Made by a program: the position numbers and the translations under genes. From Ruegeria atlantica (GTDB lineage: Bacteria; Pseudomonadota; Alphaproteobacteria; Rhodobacterales; Rhodobacteraceae), in NCBI RefSeq assembly GCF_013032005.1, contig NZ_WQBE01000002.1:1-64000 (forward strand): 64,000 bases of DNA, written 5' to 3'. The notes under the pieces are model-generated. The model saw only the letters and a program-made list of their open reading frames with translations, was not told where the DNA came from and searched no databases. Every line of letters begins with the position of its first letter. Positions within the stretch are counted from its first letter, which is position 1. Below, piece by piece: positions 47,174-56,049 of the stretch.

Positions 47174-47701
47174 ATGAAGCTCTCACAGACGTCTTTACTC
47201 TGGCTCCTTCTGGTGGTGCAGGCCCTCTGCGCCGCCTTTTTCTTGACCGACGCAATCCTGGATTGGACCGGAGGTGAAAGTGCCGGGTTCCGCCATCTGC
47301 ACGGGTTTGAACTGGTCCTGTCGCTGGCTCTGATGGGGGGACTGGCTGCAACCATTACCCTGATACGCACCCAAAACCGACGCGTGCGCGAAATGCAGCG
47401 CCAGCTTGGTGTGGCGCAGGGTGCCTTTGCCCAAATCATCGATAACCAGTTCAGCGAATGGCAACTCAGCGACGCTGAACGTGACGTCGCGCTGCTGTCC
47501 ATCAAAGGGCTGTCCATCGCAGAAATCGCCGAACTCAGGCAGACCAAAGAAGGGACGATCAAGGCACAAAGCGCAGCGATCTATCGTAAGGCAGATGTCA
47601 CGGGGCGGCTTCAACTGCTCAGTTTCTTTGTCGAAGAGCTTTTGACCGCTCCGCTGATAAACGAGCCCAAAGCGCCCAAGCCCAGAAAAGATCAAATCTG
47701 A
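47174..47701 (+). CDS. Membrane-bound LuxR-type regulator
   Basis: A 175-residue protein with two membrane helices in the N-terminal half (LLWLLLVVQALCAAFFLTDA and FELVLSLALMGGLAATITLI) separated by about 25 periplasmic residues. The C-terminal half is a helix-turn-helix of the LuxR/GerE type: LSDAERDVALLSIKGLSIAE, IAELRQTKEGTIKAQSAAIY, RKADVTGRLQLLSFF. It lacks a receiver or autoinducer domain. A membrane-anchored one-component regulator is the best reading. It follows the PepSY-like gene and may sense it. Confidence 0.8.
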   Translation: MKLSQTSLLWLLLVVQALCAAFFLTDAILDWTGGESAGFRHLHGFELVLSLALMGGLAATITLIRTQNRRVREMQRQLGVAQGAFAQIIDNQFSEWQLSDAERDVALLSIKGLSIAEIAELRQTKEGTIKAQSAAIYRKADVTGRLQLLSFFVEELLTAPLINEPKAPKPRKDQI

Positions 47702-47832
47702 AATTCAAGGCGGATTTATTCACTCACACCGTGCAAATAACCTGTGACTCAACGTGAAGCTCCCGCGCCTTCTTTTCGCGTCTCAATTGCCCACATGTGC
47801 CTTGTACCCAATTCGGAACAAAGGACATGGTT

Positions 47833-48522
47833 ATGGTTTCTCGTCTCATTCTCGCCTCGGCGGCCCTGACGGTCAGCGCGTCGGCACTGGCTGCCCAAAG
47901 CCTGACTGATGGCCTTTATATTCAGGGCTTCGCAGGCTACAGCCAATTGCAAGACAGCGACTTCGGCGGCACGGTCAACGGATCGCCACAATCCGTGGAC
48001 ACCGATTTTGACGCGGGCTATGGGCTGGGTATCGCCGTTGGCAAGGAAATTCCACAATGGTCTAATGACCGCATCGGCACCCGGGTCGAACTGGAATTGT
48101 CCTACCGCGACAACGACGTGGACGGCGTCAATTTCTCGGGCAACGGGCCAGGGAACGAGGGGAATACATCGGGCGATATCACGCAGACCTCGCTGTTTGG
48201 CAATGTGCTGTTCGACATCAAGCAAAGCAGCGCTTTCACACCCTATGTGGGTCTGGGTCTTGGCGTAACCTATTCCGATATCGACATCTCTTACGGGCCG
48301 GGCGTGCGGCTGGACGACAGTGAGACGAACTTTGCAGCCCAAGTCATCGCCGGCGTGGCTTATGAGGTCAACGAAACCACTGCATTAACCCTCGATACCC
48401 GCTATTCTCGTGCCTTCGACGTCTCAACCAACCGCGTGGCACCCAACGGAGCCTCCACCGGCTCTGTCGAAGACGATATCGACACGTTCAGTGTCAATGT
48501 CGGACTGCGCTACGGGTTCTGA
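47833..48522 (+). CDS. Outer-membrane beta-barrel protein
   Basis: A 229-residue protein with a signal peptide (MVSRLILASAALTVSASALA) and alternating amphipathic strands (GLYIQGFAGYSQL, GTRVELELSYRDNDV, FTPYVGLGLGVTYSDIDI). It ends VNVGLRYGF with the terminal Phe typical of outer-membrane barrels, consistent with an eight-strand OmpA/OmpW-like barrel. The ATG at 47833 has AAGGA 7 bases upstream; the ATG at 47827 is too close to it. Function (porin, adhesin or scaffold) cannot be set. Confidence 0.82.
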   Translation: MVSRLILASAALTVSASALAAQSLTDGLYIQGFAGYSQLQDSDFGGTVNGSPQSVDTDFDAGYGLGIAVGKEIPQWSNDRIGTRVELELSYRDNDVDGVNFSGNGPGNEGNTSGDITQTSLFGNVLFDIKQSSAFTPYVGLGLGVTYSDIDISYGPGVRLDDSETNFAAQVIAGVAYEVNETTALTLDTRYSRAFDVSTNRVAPNGASTGSVEDDIDTFSVNVGLRYGF

Positions 48523-48571
48523 GTGCGCACGGGGGCAGAGTTTCTATCCGGTTCCTCTTCCCCCGCATGGT

Positions 48572-48590
48572 CCCGTGTTCTATGCACGGG
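48572..48590 (+). promoter_or_regulatory. Hairpin overlapping the GT25 ribosome site
   Basis: CCCGTG (48572-48577), loop TTCTATG, CACGGG (48585-48590), three bases before the ATG at 48594. It would hide the ACGGGA ribosome site when folded, or it may mean that the true start is the ATG at 48567 or 48582. Confidence 0.45.
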
Positions 48591-48593
48591 ATC

Positions 48594-49325
48594 ATGCGAT
48601 CTTTTATCATCCATATGTCCTCTAGCACCGCCCGGCGACCCAATGCCGACGAGCTGTGCGCCGATCTGCCAAATGCCGAACTGTTCGAGGCCGTGAATGG
48701 CCGTGATCCTGAACAGATCGCCGGTGTTCAGCTTCATCCCGGCAATCTGCACCGCCCGCATTACCCCTTTCCCCTCCGTCCGGCTGAAATCGGCGTGTTC
48801 GAAAGCCATCGCCGCATCTGGCGCAAGCTGGTCGATGAAGAAATTGATCTGGCCATCATCACCGAAGATGACCTGCGTATCGACCCCGCCCGCATGGCCG
48901 AGACGCTAGAGGTTCTGGCCCCGGTCGCCACACCCGACCATTATATCCGCATTCCGGTAAAGCAGCGCGAGGTCTCGGTTCAGACTCTGGCCGAACAGAA
49001 CGGGCTTCGGCTGATCCTGCCCAAGGTGATCGGGTTGCAATGCGTCTGTCAGATGGTGGGTCGACACGCGGCCAAACGATTGCTTGCCGCCACCGAACAG
49101 ATTGACCGCCCGGTAGATACCTTCATGCAAATGCACTGGCTGACCGGCCAACCCATCCACGCCCTGCTGGGCAGTGGCAATCAAGAGGTGGCGCGCGAAA
49201 TCGGTGGGTCGACCATCCAAACCAAACCGCCACTGTCGGATAAACTGACCCGCGAATTCAAACGCGCAGCTTATCGGGCAAAGCTGCACCTGCACCCGCA
49301 GCGCCCGCGTACTTCATCTGGCTGA
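48594..49325 (+). CDS. Glycosyltransferase family 25 protein
   Basis: A 243-residue protein of the LPS beta-1,4-galactosyltransferase type (GT25). The opening MRSFIIHMSSSTARRPNADE, FEAVNGRDPEQI, PAEIGVFESHRRIWRKLVDE and the nucleotide-sugar/metal region AIITEDDLRIDP follow the family. It would add sugars to surface polysaccharide. The ATG at 48594 begins the conserved part, but a hairpin sits over its ribosome site; ATGs at 48567 and 48582 are in frame. Confidence 0.83.
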   Translation: MRSFIIHMSSSTARRPNADELCADLPNAELFEAVNGRDPEQIAGVQLHPGNLHRPHYPFPLRPAEIGVFESHRRIWRKLVDEEIDLAIITEDDLRIDPARMAETLEVLAPVATPDHYIRIPVKQREVSVQTLAEQNGLRLILPKVIGLQCVCQMVGRHAAKRLLAATEQIDRPVDTFMQMHWLTGQPIHALLGSGNQEVAREIGGSTIQTKPPLSDKLTREFKRAAYRAKLHLHPQRPRTSSG

Positions 49326-49394
49326 AGATACCTTCGGGGGAAGTACGCCGTTAGGCGCGAGGGGGGCAGACAGCCCCTCAGACCCGGTGCCGCC

Positions 49395-50045
49395 TTACGA
49401 CGGCGCCTTGGTCTTGCGCAGATAGGGAAAGATCGTTTCGAACTCGCCGAACTTTTCTTTCGCTTCGTCGTTGGACACGGCGGGAGGGATGATCACGTCT
49501 TCACCCGGCACCCAGTTGGCAGGCGTCGCAACGCCCTTGGCCGACATCTGCAATCCGTCCAGCGCGCGCAGAATCTCGGCAAAGTTCCGGCCCACGGTCA
49601 TCGGATAGGTCATCGAAAGTTTCAGCTGCTTGTCCGGCCCGATTATAAAGACCGAGCGCACCGTGGCGCTGTCTGCAGGCGTGCGACCGTCGGGCAGATA
49701 CGCCTCGGCTGGCAGCATGTCGAACGCCTTGGACACCGCCAGCCCGTCATCGGCGATGATCGGAAAGCCGGGGTTGGCGTTGCCGTAAGCCTCGATGTCT
49801 TTTTTCCACTTCTTGTGATCCTCGACCCCGTCGACCGACACGCCCAGAACCTTGGTATTGCGAGCCGCCCATTCGTCATTCAGCTGCGCCACAGCCGAAA
49901 ACTCGGTGGTGCAAACAGGAGTAAAATCTTTGGGGTGCGAAAACAGGATCGCCCAGCTGTCACCGATCCAATCATGGAACTGAATGGTGCCCTGATCCGT
50001 CTCTGCAGTGAAGTTCGGAACCGTATCATTGATGCGCAAACCCAA
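49395..50045 (-). CDS. 1-Cys peroxiredoxin (Prx6 type)
   Basis: A 216-residue peroxiredoxin. The peroxidatic Cys is in HPKDFTPVCTTEFSAV near residue 45; the long C-terminal domain (MTYPMTVGRNFAEILRALDG, then WVPGEDVIIPP) is the Prx6 form, with no resolving Cys motif. It reduces hydrogen peroxide and organic peroxides in the cytoplasm. AAAGGAGA precedes the ATG. No regulator is adjacent. Confidence 0.92.
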   Translation of the reverse strand: MGLRINDTVPNFTAETDQGTIQFHDWIGDSWAILFSHPKDFTPVCTTEFSAVAQLNDEWAARNTKVLGVSVDGVEDHKKWKKDIEAYGNANPGFPIIADDGLAVSKAFDMLPAEAYLPDGRTPADSATVRSVFIIGPDKQLKLSMTYPMTVGRNFAEILRALDGLQMSAKGVATPANWVPGEDVIIPPAVSNDEAKEKFGEFETIFPYLRKTKAPS

Positions 50046-50228
50046 GGCGAATCTCCTTTATTGTGAAAAACCCGAGTCGGTTGCCGTAAACCTAAACACT
50101 TTGCGCGATTGTTAAACCACATAAGGGCGTCAAATAATTTGATCAAATTTTTCCTTGCCGTGCCCTTGCCCCGGTGACAGAGTGGCCGCGATTCCCGGCT
50201 TCGGGCTATTGGCACAGGAGGATGCGCC

Positions 50229-51668
50229 ATGATCGAAAAACGCGATTTCTATATCAACGGTCAGTGGGTCGCCCCCTCGGCGGCCAATGACTTTCACGTG
50301 ATCAACCCCTCGTCCGAGGAACCCTGCGCGGTGATCTCGTTGGGCGCGCAGGCCGATACGGATGCCGCCGTCGCTGCGGCCAAGGCGGCTCTGCCCAGCT
50401 GGATGGCCACTCCGGTTGCGGAACGGATCGCGCTGGTGGAAAAACTTGTCGAGGTCTATCAAACCCGCTCGGAAGATCTGGCGCAGGCTATGTCGCTTGA
50501 GATGGGCGCGCCGCTGGATATGTCACGCAGTTCGCAAGCAGGCGCGGGCATCTATCACCTCAAGAACTTCATCCGCGCCGCAAAGGATTTCCCGTTCGAA
50601 CGCCCGTTGGGCGATCATGCCCCCAATGACCGCATCATTCACGAGGCCGTAGGCGTTGCGGCCCTGATCACACCGTGGAACTGGCCGATGAACCAGATCA
50701 CGCTCAAAGTCGGTGCTGCGGCGATTGCGGGTTGCACAATGGTGCTGAAGCCATCCGAGCAAAGCCCGCTGAACGCGATGATTTTTGCCGAGATGATGGA
50801 CGCCGCAGGCTTTCCGCCCGGCGTGTTCAATCTGGTGAATGGCGATGGGGCGGGCGTCGGCTCGCAACTTTCGGCACACCCAGATGTGGATATGGTCAGC
50901 TTTACCGGATCGACCCGTGCCGGAACCGCGATTTCCAAGGCTGCGGCCGAAACGCTGAAGAAAGTGCATCTGGAACTGGGCGGCAAAGGCGCGAACGTGA
51001 TCTTTGCCGATGCCGATGAAAAGGCCGTTAAACGCGGTGTGCTGCACATGATGAACAACACCGGCCAAAGCTGCAACGCGCCCAGCCGCATGCTGGTCCA
51101 GCGCCCAATCTATGATCAGGCGGTGGAGATTGCGGCAGAGGTAGCCAACAAAGTCACCGTTGGTCCCGCGCTTGAGGAAGGTCGCCATATCGGCCCTGTG
51201 GTGAACGAGGTGCAATGGACCAAGATTCAGGATCTGATCCAACAGGGCATTGATGAGGGCGCGCGTCTGGTTGCTGGTGGCACCGGTCGACCCGAGGGTC
51301 TGAACAAAGGGTACTACGTCCGCCCCACCGTCTTTGCCGACGCCAATAATCAGATGACTATCGCGCGTGAAGAAATCTTTGGCCCGGTCCTGACCATGAT
51401 GCCCTTCGACACCGAAGAAGATGCCATCGAGATCGCCAATGACACGCCTTATGGTCTGACAAACTATGTTCAGACACAGGACCCCGCGCGCGCCAATCGT
51501 ATGGCGCGGGTGCTGCGGTCGGGCATGGTTGAAATGAATGGCCAGTCACGCAGCGCCGGATCGCCTTTTGGCGGGATGAAGCAATCCGGCAACGGGCGCG
51601 AAGGTGGCGTTTGGGGTTTGGAGGACTTTTTGGAAGTCAAATCCGTCGGCGGCTGGGCAGCCGAGTAA
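50229..51668 (+). CDS. NAD(P)-dependent aldehyde dehydrogenase
   Basis: A 479-residue aldehyde dehydrogenase. ALITPWNWPMNQITLKVGAA, FTGSTRAGTAISKAAAETLK, the Glu motif LELGGKGANV, and catalytic Cys in NNTGQSCNAPSRM are all present, as is the EEIFGPVL end block. GAGGATG precedes the ATG. Substrate is open; it could in principle serve the aminoadipate-semialdehyde step that the saccharopine genes need, but it lies 46 kb from them. Confidence 0.92.
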   Translation: MIEKRDFYINGQWVAPSAANDFHVINPSSEEPCAVISLGAQADTDAAVAAAKAALPSWMATPVAERIALVEKLVEVYQTRSEDLAQAMSLEMGAPLDMSRSSQAGAGIYHLKNFIRAAKDFPFERPLGDHAPNDRIIHEAVGVAALITPWNWPMNQITLKVGAAAIAGCTMVLKPSEQSPLNAMIFAEMMDAAGFPPGVFNLVNGDGAGVGSQLSAHPDVDMVSFTGSTRAGTAISKAAAETLKKVHLELGGKGANVIFADADEKAVKRGVLHMMNNTGQSCNAPSRMLVQRPIYDQAVEIAAEVANKVTVGPALEEGRHIGPVVNEVQWTKIQDLIQQGIDEGARLVAGGTGRPEGLNKGYYVRPTVFADANNQMTIAREEIFGPVLTMMPFDTEEDAIEIANDTPYGLTNYVQTQDPARANRMARVLRSGMVEMNGQSRSAGSPFGGMKQSGNGREGGVWGLEDFLEVKSVGGWAAE

Positions 51669-51692
51669 ACAGACTTGGAATAATCCAATTGT

Positions 51693-51720
51693 GAGGCACC
51701 TTGCGGTGCCTCGCTCTGTT
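51693..51720. terminator. Terminator between convergent genes
   Basis: GAGGCACC (51693-51700), loop TTGC, GGTGCCTC (51705-51712), followed by GCTCTGTTTT. It separates the aldehyde dehydrogenase from the convergent methyltransferase gene. Confidence 0.75.
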
Positions 51721-51721
51721 T

Positions 51722-52573
51722 TCAGGCATCCGCCTGCGCGGCCTCATAAGCCAGCATCGCGCGTTTGACCGGCAGGCCCCAATGGTAGCCGCCCAAACCG
51801 CCGGATTTCCGCAGCGCCCGGTGGCAGGGGATCAGCCAGCTGACCGGATTGCGCCCCACCGCTGTACCGACCGCACGCACCGCTTGCGGAGACCCTACCC
51901 GCTGCGCGATCTCGGAATAGGTGGTGACCTGGCCTGATGGGATGTGCATCAAAGCCTCCCAAACTTTGATCTGCAGGGGTGAGCCGATCAGGTAGAGCGG
52001 TGTCGGCTCCAACCGATCACTGACCGATCCAAACGCGCTCAGTACCCAGGGGCGCAGGCGCATAGGGTCCTCGACAAAGTCCGCCTGTGGCCAGCGCGAC
52101 AGCATATCCTCCATCGCGTCTTCTTCACCGGTCTCGGCGCCGAAGGCCATGCCGCAAATGCCTTTGTCGGTACCCATCACCAGCGCCGGACCAAAGGGGC
52201 TTTCGAACCAGCCCCAATAGATCGTCAGCCCTGCGCCTTTGCGGGCGTATTCGCCGGGGCTCATGGATTCCCATTTCAGGAACAAATCGTGCAGGCGGCC
52301 AGAGCCGGACAGACCCACATTGTGGGCGGTCTCCAGCGTCGTGAACCGTTCGCGCAACAGCGCCTTAGCGTGACCCAAAGTCAGGTATTGCTGGTACCGT
52401 TTCGGTGACACGCCGGTCCAGCGCGAGAACAGGCGTTGGAAATGCGCCGGGCTCATGTCCATCTGGCGGGCCAGCTCATCCAGGCTGAGGGGCTCTCCGC
52501 CCTGATCAATCAACTCGATCGCGCGTCGCATGACGTTGTAGTGATAGCCGCTTTCAGGAGTCTGGACGTTCAT
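51722..52573 (-). CDS. Ada-like protein: AraC helix-turn-helix fused to methylated-DNA-protein methyltransferase
   Basis: A 283-residue fusion. Residues 15-105 are an AraC-type DNA-binding domain (LARQMDMSPAHFQRLFSRWT; LRERFTTLETAHNVGLSGSG). The C-terminal half is the O6-methylguanine transferase: IPSGQVTTYSEIAQRVGSPQ, AVRAVGTAVGRNP, and the acceptor Cys in LIPCHRAL. The N-terminal Ada zinc domain (phosphotriester repair) is absent. It probably repairs alkylated DNA and regulates its own gene. The start at 52573 has GAGG; a longer frame is not needed. Confidence 0.92.
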   Translation of the reverse strand: MNVQTPESGYHYNVMRRAIELIDQGGEPLSLDELARQMDMSPAHFQRLFSRWTGVSPKRYQQYLTLGHAKALLRERFTTLETAHNVGLSGSGRLHDLFLKWESMSPGEYARKGAGLTIYWGWFESPFGPALVMGTDKGICGMAFGAETGEEDAMEDMLSRWPQADFVEDPMRLRPWVLSAFGSVSDRLEPTPLYLIGSPLQIKVWEALMHIPSGQVTTYSEIAQRVGSPQAVRAVGTAVGRNPVSWLIPCHRALRKSGGLGGYHWGLPVKRAMLAYEAAQADA

Positions 52574-52691
52574 GTCTTTCACCTCATTATCTGGGGTAAA
52601 CCATAGCGCGCAGGCCACGTCCAAGCGACCCGGAACTTGCGCATTGGCTTTGGGCTTGTGTCACGGGCCAGCGGGCGGCATTAAGGCCCAG

Positions 52692-53336
52692 ATGGCAAAG
52701 CAACTCGATTATCATACGATCCGCGAGATCTTTACGCGTTTCCATGACGCCGACCCCGAACCCAAGGGCGAGTTGGAGCACGTCAACGTCTACACCTTGG
52801 TCGTTGCTGTGGCGCTGTCTGCGCAGGCGACGGACGCGGGCGTCAACAAAGCCACACGCGCGTTGTTCAAGGTTGCCGACACGCCGCAAAAGATGCTGGA
52901 TCTTGGCGAAGACGGCCTGATCGAACACATCAAAACCATCGGTCTTTTTCGACAAAAGGCCAAGAACGTCATCAAGCTCAGCCGTATTCTGGTCGAAGAC
53001 TATGGCGGCGAAGTACCCAATTCCCGTGCGGCCTTGCAATCACTGCCGGGGGTGGGGCGCAAGACGGCGAATGTGGTGCTGAACATGTGGTGGCGCTATC
53101 CGGCGCAGGCGGTGGACACCCATATCTTTCGTGTCGGCAATCGCAGCGGCATCTGCCCGGGCAAAAACGTGGACGCGGTCGAGCGTGCCATCGAAGACAA
53201 CATTCCGACCGATTTCCAGCTGCATGCACATCACTGGCTGATCCTGCATGGCCGCTATCACTGTAAGGCGCGCAAACCCATGTGCGGCACCTGTATCATC
53301 CGCGATCTCTGCGAATTTGAGGACAAGAACCTATGA
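52692..53336 (+). CDS. nth: Endonuclease III
   Basis: A 214-residue base-excision DNA glycosylase/AP lyase. The helix-hairpin-helix LPGVGRKTANVVLN holds the catalytic Lys, VDTHIFRVGNR holds the catalytic Asp, and the 4Fe-4S cluster is C-x6-C-x2-C-x5-C in CKARKPMCGTCIIRDLC. It removes oxidised pyrimidines. The kinase gene overlaps its stop by 4 bases. It is divergent from the Ada-like gene, so two DNA-repair genes share a promoter region. Confidence 0.95.
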   Translation: MAKQLDYHTIREIFTRFHDADPEPKGELEHVNVYTLVVAVALSAQATDAGVNKATRALFKVADTPQKMLDLGEDGLIEHIKTIGLFRQKAKNVIKLSRILVEDYGGEVPNSRAALQSLPGVGRKTANVVLNMWWRYPAQAVDTHIFRVGNRSGICPGKNVDAVERAIEDNIPTDFQLHAHHWLILHGRYHCKARKPMCGTCIIRDLCEFEDKNL

Positions 53337-54322
53337 AAACCTACCAGCTTGTTGGCATCGGAAACGCCGTTGTGGACGTGATTTCCCAGGCCGATGACAG
53401 TTTCCTGGAACTTATGGGCATCGAAAAAGGCATCATGCAGCTGATCGAACAGGAACGCGGCGAGGTACTGTATGCCTCGATGGAAGGTCGGGTTCAGACG
53501 CCGGGCGGGTCTGTGGCAAATACTATCGCCGGGGCCGGCGCACTGGGGCTGGATGCCGCGTTTATCGGACGAGTGCATGATGACGCGTTGGGCCGGTTCT
53601 ATGCGGATGCGATGAACGAGGATGGCGTGGATTTCGTGAACCCGCCGGTGCCGGGTGGCGAACTGCCGACCTCGCGCTCAATGATCTTTGTCTCGCCAGA
53701 TGGGGAACGGTCGATGAACACCTATTTGGGGATTTCTTCCGAGCTGTCCTCAGCAGACGTCTCAAGCGACGTGGCGGGCAACAGCCAGCTTATGTTCCTT
53801 GAAGGGTATCTGTTCGACAAGGAAAAGGGCAAAGCGGCGTTTCTTGAGGCTGCGCGAAACTGTCACAAAGGCGGCGGAATGGCGGGCATCGCCATCTCGG
53901 ACCCGTTCTGCGTGGAACGTCACAGGGTCGATTTCCTGCTGCTGATCGAGAACGAGCTGGATTTCGTCATCGGCAACGAGGCCGAGATCAAGTCGCTATT
54001 CGAAACCGACGATCTGGAAGAAGCGCTAGCAAAGACCGCCGCGATCTGCCCTCTGGTTGTGTGTACCCGGTCGGGTGACGGGGTAACGGTTCTGTATGAC
54101 GGCCAACGCACCGATGTTCCGGTGGAAAAGGTGGTGCCGGTGGACGCGACCGGCGCGGGCGACCAGTTTGCCGCCGGGTTCCTGTATGGCATGGCCACCG
54201 GTCGCGATTATGAGACCTGCGCCCGCATCGGCAATGTCTGCGCCCGCGAAGTGATCAGCCATATCGGCCCAAGGCCCGAAGCAAATATGCAGGAACTGCT
54301 ACGCGCCGCAGGCTTGCTGTAA
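53333..54322 (+). CDS. PfkB family kinase (adenosine kinase-like)
   Basis: A 329-residue ribokinase-fold enzyme. The first signature is QTPGGSVANTIAGAGALG and the second is VDATGAGDQFAAGFLYGMAT, with the catalytic Asp in DATGAGD. The overall length and GIGNAVVDVISQ opening match the adenosine kinase/sugar kinase group often found after nth in this family. Sugar versus nucleoside specificity is not decided by sequence. The ATG overlaps the nth stop. Confidence 0.88.
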   Translation: MKTYQLVGIGNAVVDVISQADDSFLELMGIEKGIMQLIEQERGEVLYASMEGRVQTPGGSVANTIAGAGALGLDAAFIGRVHDDALGRFYADAMNEDGVDFVNPPVPGGELPTSRSMIFVSPDGERSMNTYLGISSELSSADVSSDVAGNSQLMFLEGYLFDKEKGKAAFLEAARNCHKGGGMAGIAISDPFCVERHRVDFLLLIENELDFVIGNEAEIKSLFETDDLEEALAKTAAICPLVVCTRSGDGVTVLYDGQRTDVPVEKVVPVDATGAGDQFAAGFLYGMATGRDYETCARIGNVCAREVISHIGPRPEANMQELLRAAGLL

Positions 54323-54350
54323 AAAGTCAGGGCCGGACAGAGGGCATCGC

Positions 54351-55202
54351 ATGAAAATAGCTGCGCTGACGATGGTGTACCGCGACTATGAAATGCTGGC
54401 GCGCTGGTGCGATTATTACGGCGACATGCTGGGCCGCGAAAACCTTTTTATCGTCTCTCATGGTGCCGACCCACGGCACCGTGAGATTGCCCAAGGGTGC
54501 AACTGCATCACTGTCCCAAGGGAGCCCGTTCCGAATTTCGACACGTGGCGGTTCGAAATGCTGCATCGCTTCGTTCAGTTTCTGTCCAGTTCTTATGATT
54601 GGGTCATTCGCACGGATTCGGATGAGTTCATTGTCGCGGACAGGGCATATGGAACCGTGCCCGAGATCCTGCAGCGTCAGGAGGTTCCGTTCGCCTTTGC
54701 CCTCGGCCTTGAGGTTTTCCAACACGAAAGCGAAAAGGAACTGACGCCAGACCCTATCACCACCCAGCGGCGCTATGGTCTGGTTCTTGCCAGGTATTCC
54801 AAGGCGTTTGCGGTACGAAATGGCATGCGGCTGGAAAACCATGGGGTTCACATAAACCCTCGAGGATCATCTTCCTACACTGTAAACATGCCTGAAGGGC
54901 TGTATCTGCTGCACATGCGGATGTGTTCGAACGCCGTGCATCAGGCCCATCGTAATCGAAAAATCATGATGAAGAACGCGCCGCGCTCGTGGAAGAATCT
55001 GGACAAGTGGGAACGGATTATTCTTGACCACATTGCTTTGGGTCAGGTCGATGATAGCGATGCTCATCTCAGTCACGTCCGGAACGTTCAAAGCAATCGC
55101 CACAGACCAGCCTGGTATCGGCGCGGTATCCTTGTGCCTGTTGCGACACCCGACATGAACCGCGTCGTGGAACTCCCGCAGGGTATTCTCGGCCAGGTGT
55201 GA
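54351..55202 (+). CDS. Glycosyltransferase family 2-like protein
   Basis: A 283-residue cytoplasmic protein. The opening MKIAALTMVYRDYEMLARWC and the DxD-like IRTDSDEFIVA region fit the GT2_4/GT92-type transferases; IVSHGADPRHREIAQGCNC and LEVFQHESEKELTP are typical of the same roseobacter set. It likely adds sugars to polysaccharide or glycolipid; donor and acceptor are unknown. It follows the kinase gene by 28 bases on the same strand. Confidence 0.8.
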   Translation: MKIAALTMVYRDYEMLARWCDYYGDMLGRENLFIVSHGADPRHREIAQGCNCITVPREPVPNFDTWRFEMLHRFVQFLSSSYDWVIRTDSDEFIVADRAYGTVPEILQRQEVPFAFALGLEVFQHESEKELTPDPITTQRRYGLVLARYSKAFAVRNGMRLENHGVHINPRGSSSYTVNMPEGLYLLHMRMCSNAVHQAHRNRKIMMKNAPRSWKNLDKWERIILDHIALGQVDDSDAHLSHVRNVQSNRHRPAWYRRGILVPVATPDMNRVVELPQGILGQV

Positions 55203-55215
55203 TCGGAAGATCGTG

Positions 55216-56049
55216 CTATGAACCGGCCGCGTCGTTCAGCCGCCAATCGTAATCATACGCCCTGACCCGCTGTGTTTGCTGCAATCGGACCCGCAAGTCG
55301 GGATCGGCGACCGTTCGAATATAGGACAGCACGGCCTGTTCATTTGGTCCAAAATCTTCGCGAAACCAGATGTAGATTTTTGACAGGACAGGCCTCCCGT
55401 GATCATTGAACCGCACCCCGCGCGGATCATTGACATAGGCACGCTCGGCCGCGGCAAAGTCCTGCTCCAAGGTCTCGGCCTGCCAAGCGCGGCTCATCAG
55501 ATTGGGACAACCCACGGCCGCGCAGTTCAACGCATAGTGGATGCGGGGCTCATCATATGTGGGTCGGATGATGCGATGCTCGATATCGTTCAAGGTCAGC
55601 GTCTGCCCCGCCACCTCAACCAGAGGCCAGTTCCAGGGGCCGATCGACAGCGGCCCGTCTTTAATGTCGCGGATTGAGGCGACGGGATAGTTATCAAGAA
55701 CCACATCCACCGTCACCGCATTATAGAGATTGATCCAATAGGCCAGCTGCTGATCGCGGGTCAGTTGCATCGGATCCACGGCTTGCAAATCGGTCAGATA
55801 ACCATCCAGCCGCGCCCGGTCGGCCTGCGTCACCTGCCCATAAGCCAGCCGATTTACACCTTGCGCATCCGGCGCGACATAACGGGACAGGAAAGCCGTC
55901 CAATCACCGTGATCAACCCGTTGTCCGGGCAGTGGCGCGTAGCTGGTCAAGGTCTGCCCCGGCAAGGTCTCAGGCGCGGGCAGCGCCAAACGCTCGACAC
56001 TGGCGCAAGCGGCCAGCAAGGGCAGCAGTAGGATTAGCAGGTATCTCAT
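55216..56049 (-). CDS. DUF547 lipoprotein
   Basis: A 277-residue protein with a lipoprotein signal (MRYLLILLLPLLAACASVE; Cys16). The mature part shows DUF547 blocks: LTRDQQLAYWINLYNAVTVD, GPWNWPLVEVAGQTLTLNDI, and IHYALNCAAVGCPNL with a Cys pair. The family resembles cysteine-peptidase folds in remote comparisons, without proven activity. The start overlaps the radical SAM stop by 4 bases, so it is coupled to that gene. It probably sits in the outer or inner membrane facing the periplasm. Confidence 0.87.
   Translation of the reverse strand: MRYLLILLLPLLAACASVERLALPAPETLPGQTLTSYAPLPGQRVDHGDWTAFLSRYVAPDAQGVNRLAYGQVTQADRARLDGYLTDLQAVDPMQLTRDQQLAYWINLYNAVTVDVVLDNYPVASIRDIKDGPLSIGPWNWPLVEVAGQTLTLNDIEHRIIRPTYDEPRIHYALNCAAVGCPNLMSRAWQAETLEQDFAAAERAYVNDPRGVRFNDHGRPVLSKIYIWFREDFGPNEQAVLSYIRTVADPDLRVRLQQTQRVRAYDYDWRLNDAAGS

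Noticed and set aside
49359..49379. Possible terminator GAGGGG...CCCCTC
   Set aside because: Nine-base loop and no T-run in either direction.
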